Positions 23,228-33,410 of a DNA stretch of 64,000 bases are shown here, in pieces. Position numbers and translations under genes: made by a program. The stretch comes from Lasiosphaeris hirsuta (Eukaryota; Ascomycota; Sordariomycetes; Sordariales; Lasiosphaeriaceae), in NCBI GenBank assembly GCA_030549175.1, contig JAUKUA010000003.1, positions 2,356,001-2,420,000 of the forward strand, read 5' to 3'. The notes under the pieces are model-generated. The model ran no database searches, had not been told where the DNA came from, and saw only the letters and a list, made by a program, of their open reading frames with translations. Within the stretch, counting starts at the first letter, position 1. The number at the start of each line of letters is the position of its first letter.

Positions 23228-25648
23228 TCAGTCAACCTCCTCCATGGCGCTGTCGCCAGTCTCGGCGGCAGGGACCGCAGCGTCAGCCTCGGGCGCATCA
23301 TCATCGGCCTCCGGCTCCTCATCGAGGTTCAAGCCGAGGGAGACGAGCTTGTGAATACGCTCGGCAAAGCCAGCAGGCTCCTCGATGGTGAAGCCAGAGA
23401 CAAGGAGCGACGTCTCGAACAAGAGCTGGACGATCGACTTGACCGTCTTGTCGTTCTCGCCGTCGGCCTCAACCTTCTTCTTGAGCTCCTTGATAATGGG
23501 GCTCTTGGGGGAGATCTCAAACGTCTTCTTGGACGACATGTAGCTGCTCATCGAGGTGTCGCGGAGAGCCTGTGCCTTCATGATGCGCTCCATGTTGGCG
23601 GACCAGCCGAACTGGCCAGTGCGGATGGCGCAGGGGGCGCCGGTCAGCTTGTGTGAGACAACGACCTTCTCAACCTTGTCGCCGAGGACGTTCTTGAGCG
23701 CCTTGGCAAGACCCTCGTACTCCTTCTCCTCCTCTTCGCGGTGCTTCTTCTCCTCCTCAGTCTCCTCAAGCTCGAAGTCCTTGGTGATATCAACCAGCTT
23801 CTTACCCTCGAACTCCTTGAGCTGAGTCATGGCGTACTCATCAATGGGGTCGACGAGGAACAGGACCTCGAAACCCTTGTCCTTGAGCGAGTCAAGGAAG
23901 GGCGACTTGGAGACTGCCTTGATCGACTCGCCGGTGATGTAGTACATGTTCTTCTGGTGCTCGGGCATGCGAGTGATGTAGTCGGCGAGCGAAGTCTGCT
24001 CATCACCAGACTTGGTCGAGTTGAAGCGGAGAAGCTTGGCAAGGATGTTGCGGTTCTGCGAGTCCTCGTGGATGCCGAGCTTGAGGTTTTTGGAGAAAGC
24101 AGCGTAGAACTTGTCGAACTGCTCCTTGTCCTCAGCGATCTCGGTGAAGAGTTCAAGAGCCTTCTTGACGATGTTCTTCTTGATCACCTTCATGATCTTG
24201 TTCTGCTGGAGAGTCTCACGCGACAGGTTGAGGGGGAGATCCTCAGAGTCGACAACACCCTTGACGAAGCTCATCCACTCGGGGATGAGATCGGTAGCAT
24301 CATCAGTGATGAAGACGCGGCGGACGTAGAGCTTGATGTTGTTCTTGGTCTTCTTCGTCTCGAACAGGTCGAAGGGAGCGCGCTTAGGCACATAGAGGAT
24401 GGCCCGGAACTCGAGCTGACCCTCGACGGAGAAGTGCTTGACGGCGAGGTGGTCTTCCCAGTCGTTCGAGAGCGACTTGTAGAAAGAAGCATACTCCTCC
24501 TGGCTGATGTCCTGGGGGTTGCGGGTCCAGATGGGCTTCCTACTCAGATTATTAGCGTGTGTTCAGAGCAGAAGCTGCTGGGGGTATCGAGCAGGGAGGG
24601 TCTTCAAAGGCATCTGAAGGGCACTAGAACCTCCAACAAGAGATCCTAGAGCTCTTCCAAGAAGCTCAAAATCCCTCCTAAGGGGGGTTTCGCAGCCCTA
24701 GAGGGGCCAGAGGGTGTTGGGGGGCTGGAAACCGCCAGAAACTTCTGGATGGGGATCTGAAAGGGGCGAGGAGAAGGGCGTAGGGGAGACTAACTGCTTG
24801 TTCAATTCCTCGGCCTCAACCTTGGTCTCCTTGACCTTCTTGGTCTTGGGCTTCTTCTCCTTCTCCTCTTCCTCATCATCGACCTCCTCGATCTTGGGCT
24901 TCTTGTCATCATCCTCTTCGACTTCCTCGGCATCCTCATCAGGGACCTCGGTCTCGGTCTCCTTCTTCACGTGGAGGTAGATGGGGTACGAGATGAACTC
25001 GGAGTGTTTCTTGACGACCTCCTTGATCTTGGCCTCGTTGAGATAGTCGGTCTGCTCGTCCTTGAGGTGGAGGATGATCTTGGTACCGCGACCGATAGGC
25101 TCGCCCTCGGTGTCGGGGGTGATCTTGAAGGTGCCACCAGCGCTGGATTCCCAGATGTACTGCTCGTCATCGTTGTGCTTGGAGATGACGGTAACCTTGT
25201 CGGCAACAAGGTAGGCGGAGTAGAAACCAACACCGAACTGTCCAATCATGGAAATGTCGGCACCAGCGGTGAGGGCCTCCATAAACTGCTTGGTGCCGGA
25301 ACGGGCGATGGTCCCGAGGTTGTTGACAAGGTCCTGCGAGAGAGGGTCAGCGAGTGTTGGTGGGGTTAAGGGCAGCAATTGACAACTTACAGCCTTGGTC
25401 ATACCAATACCGGCATCCTGGATGGTCAGGGTCTTGTTCTCCTTGTCGGGGATGATGTCGACGCGGAGGTCCTTGCCGGAGTCCAGCTTGCTGGGGTCGG
25501 ACAGGGACTCATAGCGGATCTTGTCGAGCGCGTCGGAGGCGTTCGAGACAAGCTCGCGCAGGAAGATCTCCTTGTTCGAGTAGACCGTGTTGATGATGAG
25601 CGAGAGCAGCTGAGAGATCTCAGCCTGGAACTCGAAAGTCTCAGCCAT
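23228..25648 (-). CDS. HSP90: Heat shock protein 90 (cytosolic HSP90/HSP82)
   Basis: It is an ATP-dependent chaperone dimer for kinases, receptors and other clients. There are three exons: 25648-25391, 25333-24795 and 24539-23228, with introns of 57 and 255 nt, giving 702 residues, the usual family length. Seen in order: [17 protein letters not shown] (ATP-binding helix), [19 protein letters not shown] and [10 protein letters not shown] in the N-domain; a long acidic/lysine charged linker at about 210-265; the catalytic arginine in [12 protein letters not shown] of the middle domain; and the C-terminal MEEVD that docks TPR co-chaperones. Intron 2 starts with GTTAGT rather than the usual GTAAGT/GTANGT and is long for this genome. 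Skipping its removal would end the protein inside the linker. Reading both introns out restores [10 protein letters not shown], a hallmark of the family. Confidence 0.98.
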
Positions 25649-26240
25649 CGTGAAGGTATGTGTGATGGGTTATCTGAAGCGACGCGGGGTTAGCTGGTTG
25701 GCCGGGTCCAGGTGAGGTGGCTAAATTTATGTGCAAGAGTGCAGATTCGCAGGCAGGTGTTTTGTGGGGGAAAAACGCATAGATGTGGCAAGTAATTGCG
25801 ATTAAAGGCAGGAGCCGAGCAGGCGCAAAGCGAATAACCTCAATAGTTGCCGGCACGATAGGCACCGCTGAAGCTGGGCAAGGCTGAAAGAAATGGCGGG
25901 GATGCTTTGGTGGGGGTGTGCTCGGGGATTCTGTCAAGACTTACCAGAGGGTAATAGAGTATCGTTACGGGTCGTCTACGCTTCGAGGGTCTCTTTGAAG
26001 GTAGTTGGAGATGGGTAGGAGAGTCTGGTTGGGAGAATGCAGAAGGGAAGAGGTGAGAGGGCGAGCAGAGAGGAGCTGTGGCAGCTAAAATGTCTTTGCG
26101 GACACCCCTGGGCTGTGCTCTGGAGTAGATTCGATGGGATTCTATCGACCAAAATTCTGCGGGCTTCCCCTGATTGGTTTGATTTGGGTGTTGCTGCCTC
26201 CACAGCAACGGGGTACCCCGCTTTGATTGGCCCAGTTTAA
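25649..26240 (-). promoter_or_regulatory. HSP90 promoter and probable 5'UTR intron
   Basis: On the minus strand a consensus donor (GTAAGT, first base 25944) and an acceptor preceded by CTAAC (ending at 25674) define a likely 271-nt intron in the leader, with the start codon 25 nt downstream of it. Upstream, TTC triplets at 26130, 26140, 26155 and 26165 are spaced in multiples of 5 bp, including two TTC-N7-TTC pairs like gapped heat-shock elements. Two ATTGG (inverted CCAAT) boxes lie near 26173 and 26225. The sites are visible; their function is inferred. Confidence 0.45.
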
Positions 26241-26477
26241 GTGGGCTGGCTGTCCTTAGGTAGGCACCGCTGAGGCTGCAAAGCTCCCCGCGGCAAGCAG
26301 CCTCTGCAAGGGCGCCAACCGCCCTCAGTTCTGGAGTGCTGAAGCAACCACAACGAACAGCTGTCTGGATGAGCTGTGCGCAAGGTCACAGATAACATGG
26401 AGAGCCTCGCGAGAGAGCCTAGGCGTCCTGCGTAGACGCCTTTTGGATATGCCAAAGGCCTTCTAAAATACCAACTG

Positions 26478-26600
26478 TGCGTTTTGACACCCATAAATGC
26501 TTAGTTTTGATGCTGGAAAGCCCTTTTCGGAGCTTCAATACATATCTTTTCGGGGCGCTGGTAACCAATAAACCAGAGTTGGGGTGCACATACGATGATG
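26478..26600 (+). repeat. Dispersed repeat family, copy 2
   Basis: This contains GGAAAGCCCTTTTCGGAGC from 26515 and the tail AATAAACCAGAGTTGGGGTG at about 26567-26586. It aligns over about 75 bp with the copies at 27470-27620 and 27047-27092. An upstream GTGCGTTTTGACA block (26478) is matched by CGCGCATTTGACA in the 27.5-kb copy. Confidence 0.65.
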
Positions 26601-27046
26601 CTTCGATGCCACGATGCCTTCGATCGGGCCACCACAACAGCCAAAACCGGCAGAAAGCTCCAGAAGCATCCAGAGTAGGCGGGCGTGTTGCAAGGCTGAA
26701 CGAGGCTAGTTAGTCCCTGCACAACATGGACCCCGCCCCAGCTGGCTCGAGCGACTGTCAAATCCCAGTTCAAGAATGCCATCTCCCAGCTCACCAGCAG
26801 GAGGTCCGCAGCTTGAATGCCCGTCCTGTGAACTCGCCGGGCTGTGAAAATGCCATTTTACTACCTCCTAATGAACTATCTGCTCGTGGGCTTGAAGCTT
26901 TATGATTAACAAAAAGAGATAGTCATTCCAAAAGAAAAGATCCAACATCAGCCGCATATATTCCAAGCCAATAAATGAATGGGAATAGAGATCAGACTTT
27001 CTAAATCTCATTATTTTAAGAGACCAATGGTACCTTTTCAGATACA

Positions 27047-27092
27047 GGAAAGGCCTTTTGGAGCTTCGGTATTTCTCTTTGCGGGACTGCTA
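27047..27092 (+). repeat. Dispersed repeat family, copy 3 (truncated)
   Basis: GGAAAGGCCTTTTGGAGCTT and the following CTCTTTGCGGGACTGC match the body of copy 2 with few changes. The conserved AACCAG...GGATTGTAG tail is absent, so this is a left-end fragment. Confidence 0.6.
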
Positions 27093-27383
27093 TGCGCCTC
27101 CCAAGGCGTCCCATGGAATCTATAGCAAGGGATTTGGGGCATGGCAGGCACAGCTGCAATGGGTGCGGTCAGGTGTTTGCCCGACCCGACAAATAGCTTC
27201 ACGCTGTGGTCTGTGGTCTGTGGTCATGCTGAAAAAGACGCAAAACAGGGAGCATATCGCGGAAATTCAAGCTTCTTAGAACACGGCCCACTATAAGCTT
27301 TGCTTCTCGGACAGAGACGAGGCAGTTTAAATTGACTTCGCCCGGCTTGCCAAGCCGCAGCAGATCAATCCCGTTTGCAATCG

Positions 27384-27412
27384 AGCCCTCGTTTTTTTGT
27401 TAGCGAGTGACT
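27384..27412 (-). repeat. Dispersed repeat family, copy 4 (inverted tail)
   Basis: Read on the minus strand, the sequence gives CACTCGCTAACAAAAAAACG followed by AGGGCTCGATTG, matching the tail consensus CGCTAACAAACAAACCAGGG TTGGATTG. Only the tail is clear. Confidence 0.55.
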
Positions 27413-27469
27413 CTATAGCTGCGAGAACACATCCCTCGTTAATCCGTTACCTATGTAGAAAGTCCCAAC

Positions 27470-27620
27470 CGCGCATTTGACAATTCCCATCCCTAGATAC
27501 CAATGATGCCTTTAAAAATACGGTAAATGCTATTAATTTATGTTAGGAAGACCTTTTAGGGCATCGACATCTCTATACAGGAGTGTTCGCGCTAGCGAAT
27601 AAACCAGAGTTGGAATGTAG
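27470..27620 (+). repeat. Dispersed repeat family, copy 5
   Basis: This carries GGAAGACCTTTTAGGGC, GGAGTGTTCGCGCTAGC and the tail AATAAACCAGAGTTGG AATGTAG (27599-27620). It ends about 255 bp before the FKBP start codon and so lies in that gene's promoter. Confidence 0.65.
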
Positions 27621-27875
27621 TGTTGACGATCTGTGCTGTATGCGCGCACACCACCGCCCCTTGCACCTAGACCCCTCCTTTGATTTCGTCACCCGTCGAC
27701 CAGCTCCCCCCTCCCCCACTTCTTGCCCACCTCCAACAAGGCTTTCCAACCTCCGCCTCCCCTCAGCTTCTGTCAACTTTTCCTCCCCCCCTTTACAGCT
27801 GAAAATTACCCATACCAAATCACCAGCAGCCCCTCGTTCAACAATCCGTCTTGAACTTCACTACCAATCGCCAGA

Positions 27876-28309
27876 ATGCCTGTTCCCCAACTTGCTGGTC
27901 TTGAGATCGAAGTCCTGGCCGAGGGCACTGGAACCCAAGAGACCACGCGCAGTAAGTAATCCTCCGGGACCACTTGATCCCTCTCACAGACACGAAAACA
28001 CAATACTAAATCTCTTGCTCTCGAAAAATAGAAGATACTATCGCAGTACACTACAAGGGTACCCTCACCAATGGCAAGGAGTTCGACGCGAGCTACAACC
28101 GCGGCGACCCGCTTGAGTTCAAGGTCGGCGAAGGGCAGGTCATCAAGGGCTGGGACGAGGGCCTCTTGGGAATGAAGATTGGCGAGAAGCGCAAGCTTAC
28201 CATCTCCCCTGACCTGGCCTACGGCAGCCGCGCCGTCGGTGGCGTCATCCCCGCCAACTCCACCCTTATCTTTGAGACCGAGCTCATCTCGATCACCCGG
28301 CCTAAATAA
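27876..28309 (+). CDS. FKBP-type peptidyl-prolyl cis-trans isomerase (single domain)
   Basis: There are two exons, 27876-27951 and 28032-28309, with an 80-nt intron, giving 117 residues. The whole protein is one FKBP domain: [36 protein letters not shown] (with the core Trp), the AYG loop and [14 protein letters not shown]. The residues that line the FK506/rapamycin pocket are largely present. There is no signal peptide, TPR or calmodulin-binding tail, so a cytosolic FKBP12-sized enzyme is likely, although the [10 protein letters not shown] end resembles ER FKBP13-type proteins. It isomerises prolyl bonds and may bind immunosuppressants; neither is shown here. Both flanks carry copies of the dispersed repeat family. 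Confidence 0.95.
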
Positions 28310-28531
28310 ACCTAAGGAGTAGATTCACGGTACAAGAATGGCGGCTTCTGGGCCGTCTTTTTGAATATAGTTTTTTCCATAGTCAAAAATCATCTCGATA
28401 ACGGAGGTTCATCCTTCATGTGGTATACCGGCGAGGTACCCGATCAATATTCTTAGCAAAGGTCACATCCTAGATACTACGGAATACGTGCAAAGGCCAT
28501 TGAGGTGCTATCAAACACTTTGCTGAGACAT

Positions 28532-28625
28532 AATCCAGCCCTGGCTTGTTTGTTAGCGCGTGGCACTCCAACCAAGAGAGGTAGTACTGAAGCCCCGATG
28601 AGCATCGTCAGGGAAGAAATCTTTA
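28532..28625 (-). repeat. Dispersed repeat family, copy 6 (inverted)
   Basis: On the minus strand it reads GGGGCTTCAGTACTACCTCT, then GGAGTGCCACGCGCTAACAA, then ACAAGCCAGGGCTGGATTATG. This is the fullest copy of the body-plus-tail order and supports the consensus inferred from the direct copies. Confidence 0.65.
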
Positions 28626-28679
28626 GTATTTTAGAAGGCCTTTCTTTACCATCCTAGAAAGAACTTCTAGAATTCCAAA

Positions 28680-28990
28680 CATATGTTTTGAATTGCGAAT
28701 GATGCTGTTTTTGCTCTTGGAAAGCCTCTTCGGGCAGGTCTTAAAATCCCCCTTCCGTGCAGGGGAGGGGATGTTTTTTTATTAGTAGAATGTAGGAGCC
28801 TTGATCAAATAAGCACCCTAATATAATGTTAAGGCTGAAACATTATTTTTATTTTTATTTTTGTTTAAACCTTCCCCCCCCCCCCCTCCCCGCCTCCCAA
28901 AAAAAAACCCAGAGGCCAAACCTTGGGGTCTTCGGGGGAAGGTTACAGGCTGACAAACAAACCAGGGTTGGATTGTAGCTCTATAGCTTT
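28680..28990 (+). repeat. Dispersed repeat family, copy 7 (interrupted)
   Basis: The left part (TTGGAAAGCCTCTTCGGGC, from about 28716) matches the body. The tail GACAAACAAACCAGGGTTGG followed by ATTGTAG lies at 28952-28978. About 190 bp of AT-rich DNA plus C and A runs separate the two, consistent with an insertion into the element. Confidence 0.55.
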
Positions 28991-29156
28991 GATCACATCC
29001 ATTGCGTTATTATATGCATCACTGAATGGTTGAGGCAGGCTGTCTATTTACAGTAAAAGGATACAGTCAAATCCTTGGTAGAGTTGCGCTTTGTCTATGC
29101 CCTTCTATATACCCTCCAACTCACCGAACCGCTCTAGCATTGCGAACCATCGCAGT

Positions 29157-30117
29157 TTATACCCTCTTGTAGCCCCTTATGCATTCCCCCAGGCTCCGAA
29201 ACCTCCTATCGCCATACAGCAGGCCAAACCGCGCAGCCTTCTCCGTCCTCCCCCCATGTTGCGCGCCTTTCACCCCCTCTAAAATCTCCAACACCTCCCC
29301 AAGCACAATAACGTGATCATGCACTTTGACCAGCCCCTTGGCTGGCTCATCCAGCAACTGACACCTCAGGACATGCAAGATCCCCGGCCCGCTCAGGACA
29401 GGCGCCGCTCCATCCCCTGCCCGGTCCCCCGCCACCACCTCGCACCCGTACTCCTCATCCCGGCCCTCGAGGAGCTGCTTGGCGACGGCGCTGCCGCGCG
29501 AGAGGATGTCGGCGACGCGCGCGCCGGCCGCGTCGTCGCTGAGGATGTGGATATTGAAGCGCCGGCTGGCCTCGATGGCGTGCAGCGTGCGGCTCGGCGT
29601 CGCAATGTTGAAGCTGACGGCGGGCGTCGGGTGCAGCGCCAGCGATGCGAACGATGACATGGTCATGGCGCGCGGCTTGGCCGGGTGCGACGCCGTGCCG
29701 GGCTGGGTCGAGGTGCAGGCGACTACGGGGTGCGTGAGCAGGCGCATCAGGGTGCGCACTTTGTGGGATAGCGAGGGGGCCGGGGCGTCGCTGTCTGCGG
29801 ACGCTTCGCTCCCGGCCGCGGCGGGAGAGTGTGGACTTGTTCCGCCGGACGGGTGGGATGAGGAGGTTTGGAGGTGTCGTCTTGTAGGGTTATGGATGGC
29901 TAGAGGGAGGATCAGGGATCAGCATATCGCCGTCTAAAAAAGCGATCCAAAAGGGCCGGCTCGGTCTACCTGTGTTTCGCCCTGTTCCGTCAGAAACATG
30001 GCCATGGCATGTGTCCCGGGCGGCGACGGCGGCGGGCTGCATCATCGGCGGTGCTCGGCCATTGTGCAGAAGAAGCGCGTGCTCGGCGGTCAAGCCCAGA
30101 ACACGGCGGCTACTCAT
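29157..30117 (-). CDS. Flavin-reductase-like (FMN-binding split barrel) protein
   Basis: There are two exons, 30117-29970 and 29899-29157, with a 70-nt intron, giving 296 residues. The N-terminal about 95 residues are basic and Ser/Pro-rich with no clear domain; a mitochondrial presequence is possible. The rest matches the flavin reductase-like domain: HKVRTLMRLLTHPVVACTS, the substrate/flavin strand PRAMTMSSFASLAL, PAVSFNI, then FNIHILSDDAAG and a C-terminal HDHVIVLGEVLEI. Members bind FMN and often reduce flavin with NAD(P)H, but many fungal homologues have no known substrate. It is divergently transcribed from the bL31m gene 363 bp away, which may hint at a mitochondrial role. Confidence 0.85.
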
Positions 30118-30480
30118 CTCAGACCCATTGAACGGCCAATTGGCTAAATGCGACGGGAAGCCCAGCTCTAGGGGGCCTTTTCTGTCGTTCTGAAGACGAG
30201 TTGACGGCTTTTAGCGGGCCAAAATCCTGAGATGCGATTCTCGTTCCTGGTTGGCCTGGCTTATCGATAAGGGACTACGCGAATCGCCCTCCCAAACCGC
30301 CGTATCAAATTTTCTGACCCTTCCCGCTCCTGCGGCCCCGAGCTTCAGCACCAGCTATTGAGCAACTCGGGGACGTCAAAACGCGAACAAGAGCAAAATC
30401 CGTCAGCCCACACAAGAGATCCATTCAATTGACCGCCTCCCGCCACCTCGGACCTCAACCACCCCAGCCAACCCGTCAAG
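30118..30480. promoter_or_regulatory. Divergent promoter: flavin-reductase-like / MRPL36
   Basis: 363 bp separate the two start codons, so both genes must use this DNA or their own leaders for initiation. I see no distinct element beyond GC-rich and CT-rich tracts near the MRPL36 start. Confidence 0.55.
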
Positions 30481-31080
30481 ATGGGGAAACTCCCCTCCAC
30501 CCTCCTCCGCCGTCCGACGAGCCTCTACACCTCCCCCTCGACCAGCACCGCCACAACCGGCCCATCCGGCCCATCCTCGCCAAGATGCCTCCTCCAACAC
30601 CAGCAGCTCCGCCACGCGACCTTCGTGCTGCGGCCGCGGCGCCCGTACCAGTTCACGCAGCTCGTGCAGCTGTCGGACGGCTCGACCTTCACGGTGCGCA
30701 CGACGATGCCGTCGGCGCTGTACAAGTCGACCAAGGACAGCCGCAACCACGTGCTGTGGCAGCCGACGGAGAAATCGCTGCGCAACATCGAGGTCGACGA
30801 GGCCGGCAAGCTAGCCGCCTTCCGCGACCGCTACGGCCGCGGCTGGGACACGGAGGAGGTCCCCGACGAGGAGGCAGAGGCGGCGGCGGCAGCGACACAA
30901 ACCGCCCACGTCGAAGCCAAGAAGGCCGAGGCCACCCAAGATCAGCAGGACGCCGCTGGGGAGGACCCATTCGACTCTTTGGTCGACCTCATCAGCTCGT
31001 ACTCCAAGTTTGATCCTAATACCAAGGGTGGCAAGTCCGCGAAGGATGCGGCAAGGGACGAGGGCAAGAAGAGGAGGTAG
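30481..31080 (+). CDS. MRPL36: Mitochondrial large-subunit ribosomal protein bL31m
   Basis: This is a single exon of 199 residues. The first about 45 residues are Arg/Ser/Thr-rich with few acids, as in a mitochondrial presequence (LPSTLLRRPTSLYTSPSTST). The core reads VLRPRRPYQFTQLVQLSDGS then FTVRTTMPS and NHVLWQPTEKSL, matching fungal MRPL36/bL31m, which sits in the central protuberance of the mitoribosome. The tail beyond residue 125 is an Ala/Glu/Lys-rich extension ending GKKRR, with a short SLVDLISSYSKF segment, longer than the bacterial L31 core. Start choice: the ATG sits just before the presequence. Confidence 0.92.
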   Translation: MGKLPSTLLRRPTSLYTSPSTSTATTGPSGPSSPRCLLQHQQLRHATFVLRPRRPYQFTQLVQLSDGSTFTVRTTMPSALYKSTKDSRNHVLWQPTEKSLRNIEVDEAGKLAAFRDRYGRGWDTEEVPDEEAEAAAAATQTAHVEAKKAEATQDQQDAAGEDPFDSLVDLISSYSKFDPNTKGGKSAKDAARDEGKKRR

Positions 31081-31527
31081 GAAGTATCGTGAGACGGCAT
31101 CATCGCAACTCCCAAAGTCGGGGAAAGCCATGTATCTTTTATGTATAAAACCCAAAATTTCGCAATGTCGCTACCCTGTGGAAGGGTCTACTGCGGGAGG
31201 AGGGTCTGGGAAGGGGTGAATGGTGGAATTCAAGCGCACGCATTAACGGGGCTTAGACTAAAGCGCGACATGGGGCGCGCATGAGGAGACCTATGTACAA
31301 ATACTGGCGGGCAGTATACAGCTTCCCTTTCTGTTTAATAACATCGACAATACGTCGGTGATGGGGGGTAGTGGTGTCTGTGGATGGTGATCATGTGGTT
31401 GGCCCCTCCCTAGACCCTGCTGTGGCTCGAATCCAATAAAACAACTTTGGACACGATAAAAAGAGGCTCATGCGGACCTGTTGGTGCGGTCCGAGAGATG
31501 GGCCCCCGATCGTCTCCGTCCAACTTC
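31081..31527. other. Convergent spacer MRPL36 / VPS5
   Basis: 447 bp between two stop codons. It holds 3' untranslated sequence of both genes; I see no gene or repeat. Confidence 0.6.
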
Positions 31528-33410
31528 CTAATCTGAGTCTTCGTCAATCCTTGCCCGGGCCCGATCGACGGCCGTGTCCCCGGCTGGTTTGCTGCCCTCG
31601 ATGACGGGGGGCCGGTAAAAGACCGTCTCATCGTCCTCGGCATCCAACTGCATGAGGAATGTCTCCCATTTTTCAATCAACTAGATTTGAGTCAGCAAAG
31701 AGCATTCGAAAAGGAGAATTTGCAGCATACCTCCTTTTGCGCCTCGACTGCGCTCTCCAAGAAAGTCTCAACCCCAGACTTGAAGTCCTCAACCTTCTCC
31801 TTTTCAAAGCGATCCAGCTCAGACCTCATCAGCCGACCCATGTCGTCGAACAGCAGCCGGGCCTGGTGCACCTTCCGCTCGGCATCGGCGACTTCGGCGT
31901 TGACCTGGTTCAGCCGGTCCTGCTGGCTCTTGCCCTGACGCAGCAGTTTATCCTGCGACGCCTTGCGCTTCTGCAACTCCGACTCGGCATTGTGCCAGCT
32001 GTGGAACGCCTTTTGGCGTTGTGTGAAGGATTGCTTGACACTCCCGATAAGCCGGATATACTCTTCAATGATGATACCAAACGTGAGCATATCTTGCTGC
32101 GCCTGGCGGTCGTAAACATCCCGGATAGTAATTTGCAGTTCCGACAGCGCATCCAGGGGCCCGGAGAGGGTCGGGGAGAGTTCCACCGTTGAAAGTGCGT
32201 GCAGCGAGGCTGAGAAATCACCTGCTGCCTCGGCCATAGCCCGGCGCTGGGCGACCATGCTGTCCATGGCCTTGAGCAAGGCCTTGAGCTGGTTCTCTAA
32301 AGCATCGAGATAGACTTTGCGATCGTGGAACCACTACTCGACACGTTAGTAACTGGGTCACGGAAACTTTTGTGGGCGCGAGTTATGCTTACATCGTCCT
32401 GTTCGACGAACTTGCTCGTGGTGCCGACATTAATGCCAAAGGAGCTGAGCATGCTCTTGCTCTCGCCGAGGGTTGGCTCCTTCCTCTCCTTGTGCTTGAC
32501 GTCAATGTTGAACGTCTCGCTCTCGAGGAAGAGCTTCAGATCCGAGTCGTGCTGTAGTGTTGGGTGCGCTGCCGTCTTGTTGAGCATCTTTTCCAAGGCC
32601 GCGCGGCGCGACTCGACGAAGTTGCTCTCGAATCGGCCGACGGCCTGCTTGTCGGGCGGTGGGGGTACGACGACACCGGGGTTGTTGGAGTGCAGCGTGT
32701 TGTAGAGCCACAGGAAGTCGCGATATCTCCTCTTGACTTCAAACTCGGGCTGCTTGTACCCCTTGGAGGTGGTCTGCGCCGGGTCTGTCAGTGCTCGTTG
32801 CGCCGTCTCCTGAATCTCAAACTCTTGTCGCACATACCTTTGTCCTCACCGAGTAGACAATGTGACTACTAGTCAGATCGCCCACCTTGTGCGGGTCCCC
32901 GACGGTGATCTGGAAGTTCGGCTTGGCCGCCTGCTCGAGACTGACGCTCGGCTGCTGGGAGCTGCGCACTGAGCTTGGCTGAGCCACCTGCACCGGTGGC
33001 GGCTGCCTGGGCCCAGTCGGCTGGTCGTAGGTGTCGTCGTCGTCGATGTGGTGTGGGTCGGGAGGTCCCTGGCGGCGCGCAGCACTGGCGGCGGCGGCGG
33101 TGGCGGCGGCGGCCGTGGGCATAGTCGTCCGCAGAGGGAGCTCCTTGACGGGCGGAACGGGCGGGCCCAGAGACGGGAGGGCGGCATCGCTGCTAACGGC
33201 GCTGGCGCCCAGGGGGCCGAGAGGGTCATCTTCGACGGCCTGAAGACGGGTTGGCTGCGCGACGAGGCGACGGGGCGTCAGACGCGAGGGCCGGCTGGAT
33301 GTTGAGGCAGACACTGTCGCTGGGGCAGCGCCGAGCCGCGAGTCGTCGGGTTGTGAGGACGAGCCGTCTTGGGCTGTGCTGGCGCTGGTGTCGGCCCAGG
33401 GGTCATCCAT
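31528..33410 (-). CDS. VPS5: Sorting nexin VPS5 (retromer SNX-BAR subunit)
   Basis: VPS5 pairs with VPS17 and the VPS26/29/35 trimer to return cargo from endosomes to the Golgi. There are four exons: 33410-32838, 32773-32393, 32333-31731 and 31680-31528 (introns 64, 59 and 50 nt), giving 569 residues. The first about 160 residues are disordered and Pro/Ala-rich. A PX domain for phosphoinositide binding follows (VGDPHKVGDLTSSHIVYSVR, then the RRYRDF motif and VVPPPPDKQAVGRF with the lipid-contacting segment). Residues from about 330 form the long helical VPS5-type BAR domain, including HDRKVYLDALENQLKALLKA and QKAFHSWHNAESELQKRK. The last exon encodes EKWETFLMQLDAED and a short acidic end. Removing all four intron reads restores family sequence at each joint. 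Confidence 0.95.

Larger units (their letters stand above)
28310..29156. other. Repeat-rich convergent spacer
   Basis: This lies between the FKBP and flavin-reductase-like genes. It contains an inverted and a direct copy of the dispersed repeat family (listed), a C13-type run followed by A9 (about 28872-28908) and AT-rich DNA at 28825-28865. No gene is recognised. Confidence 0.55.

Noticed and set aside
23741..24649. 302-codon frame opposite HSP90
   Set aside because: It is the mirror of strongly constrained HSP90 codons; Leu/Glu/Val-rich composition is the usual artefact of antisense reading in GC-rich genes.
27875..29160. HSP90-FKBP chaperone cluster
   Set aside because: The FKBP has no TPR repeats, so adjacency alone does not support a shared complex.
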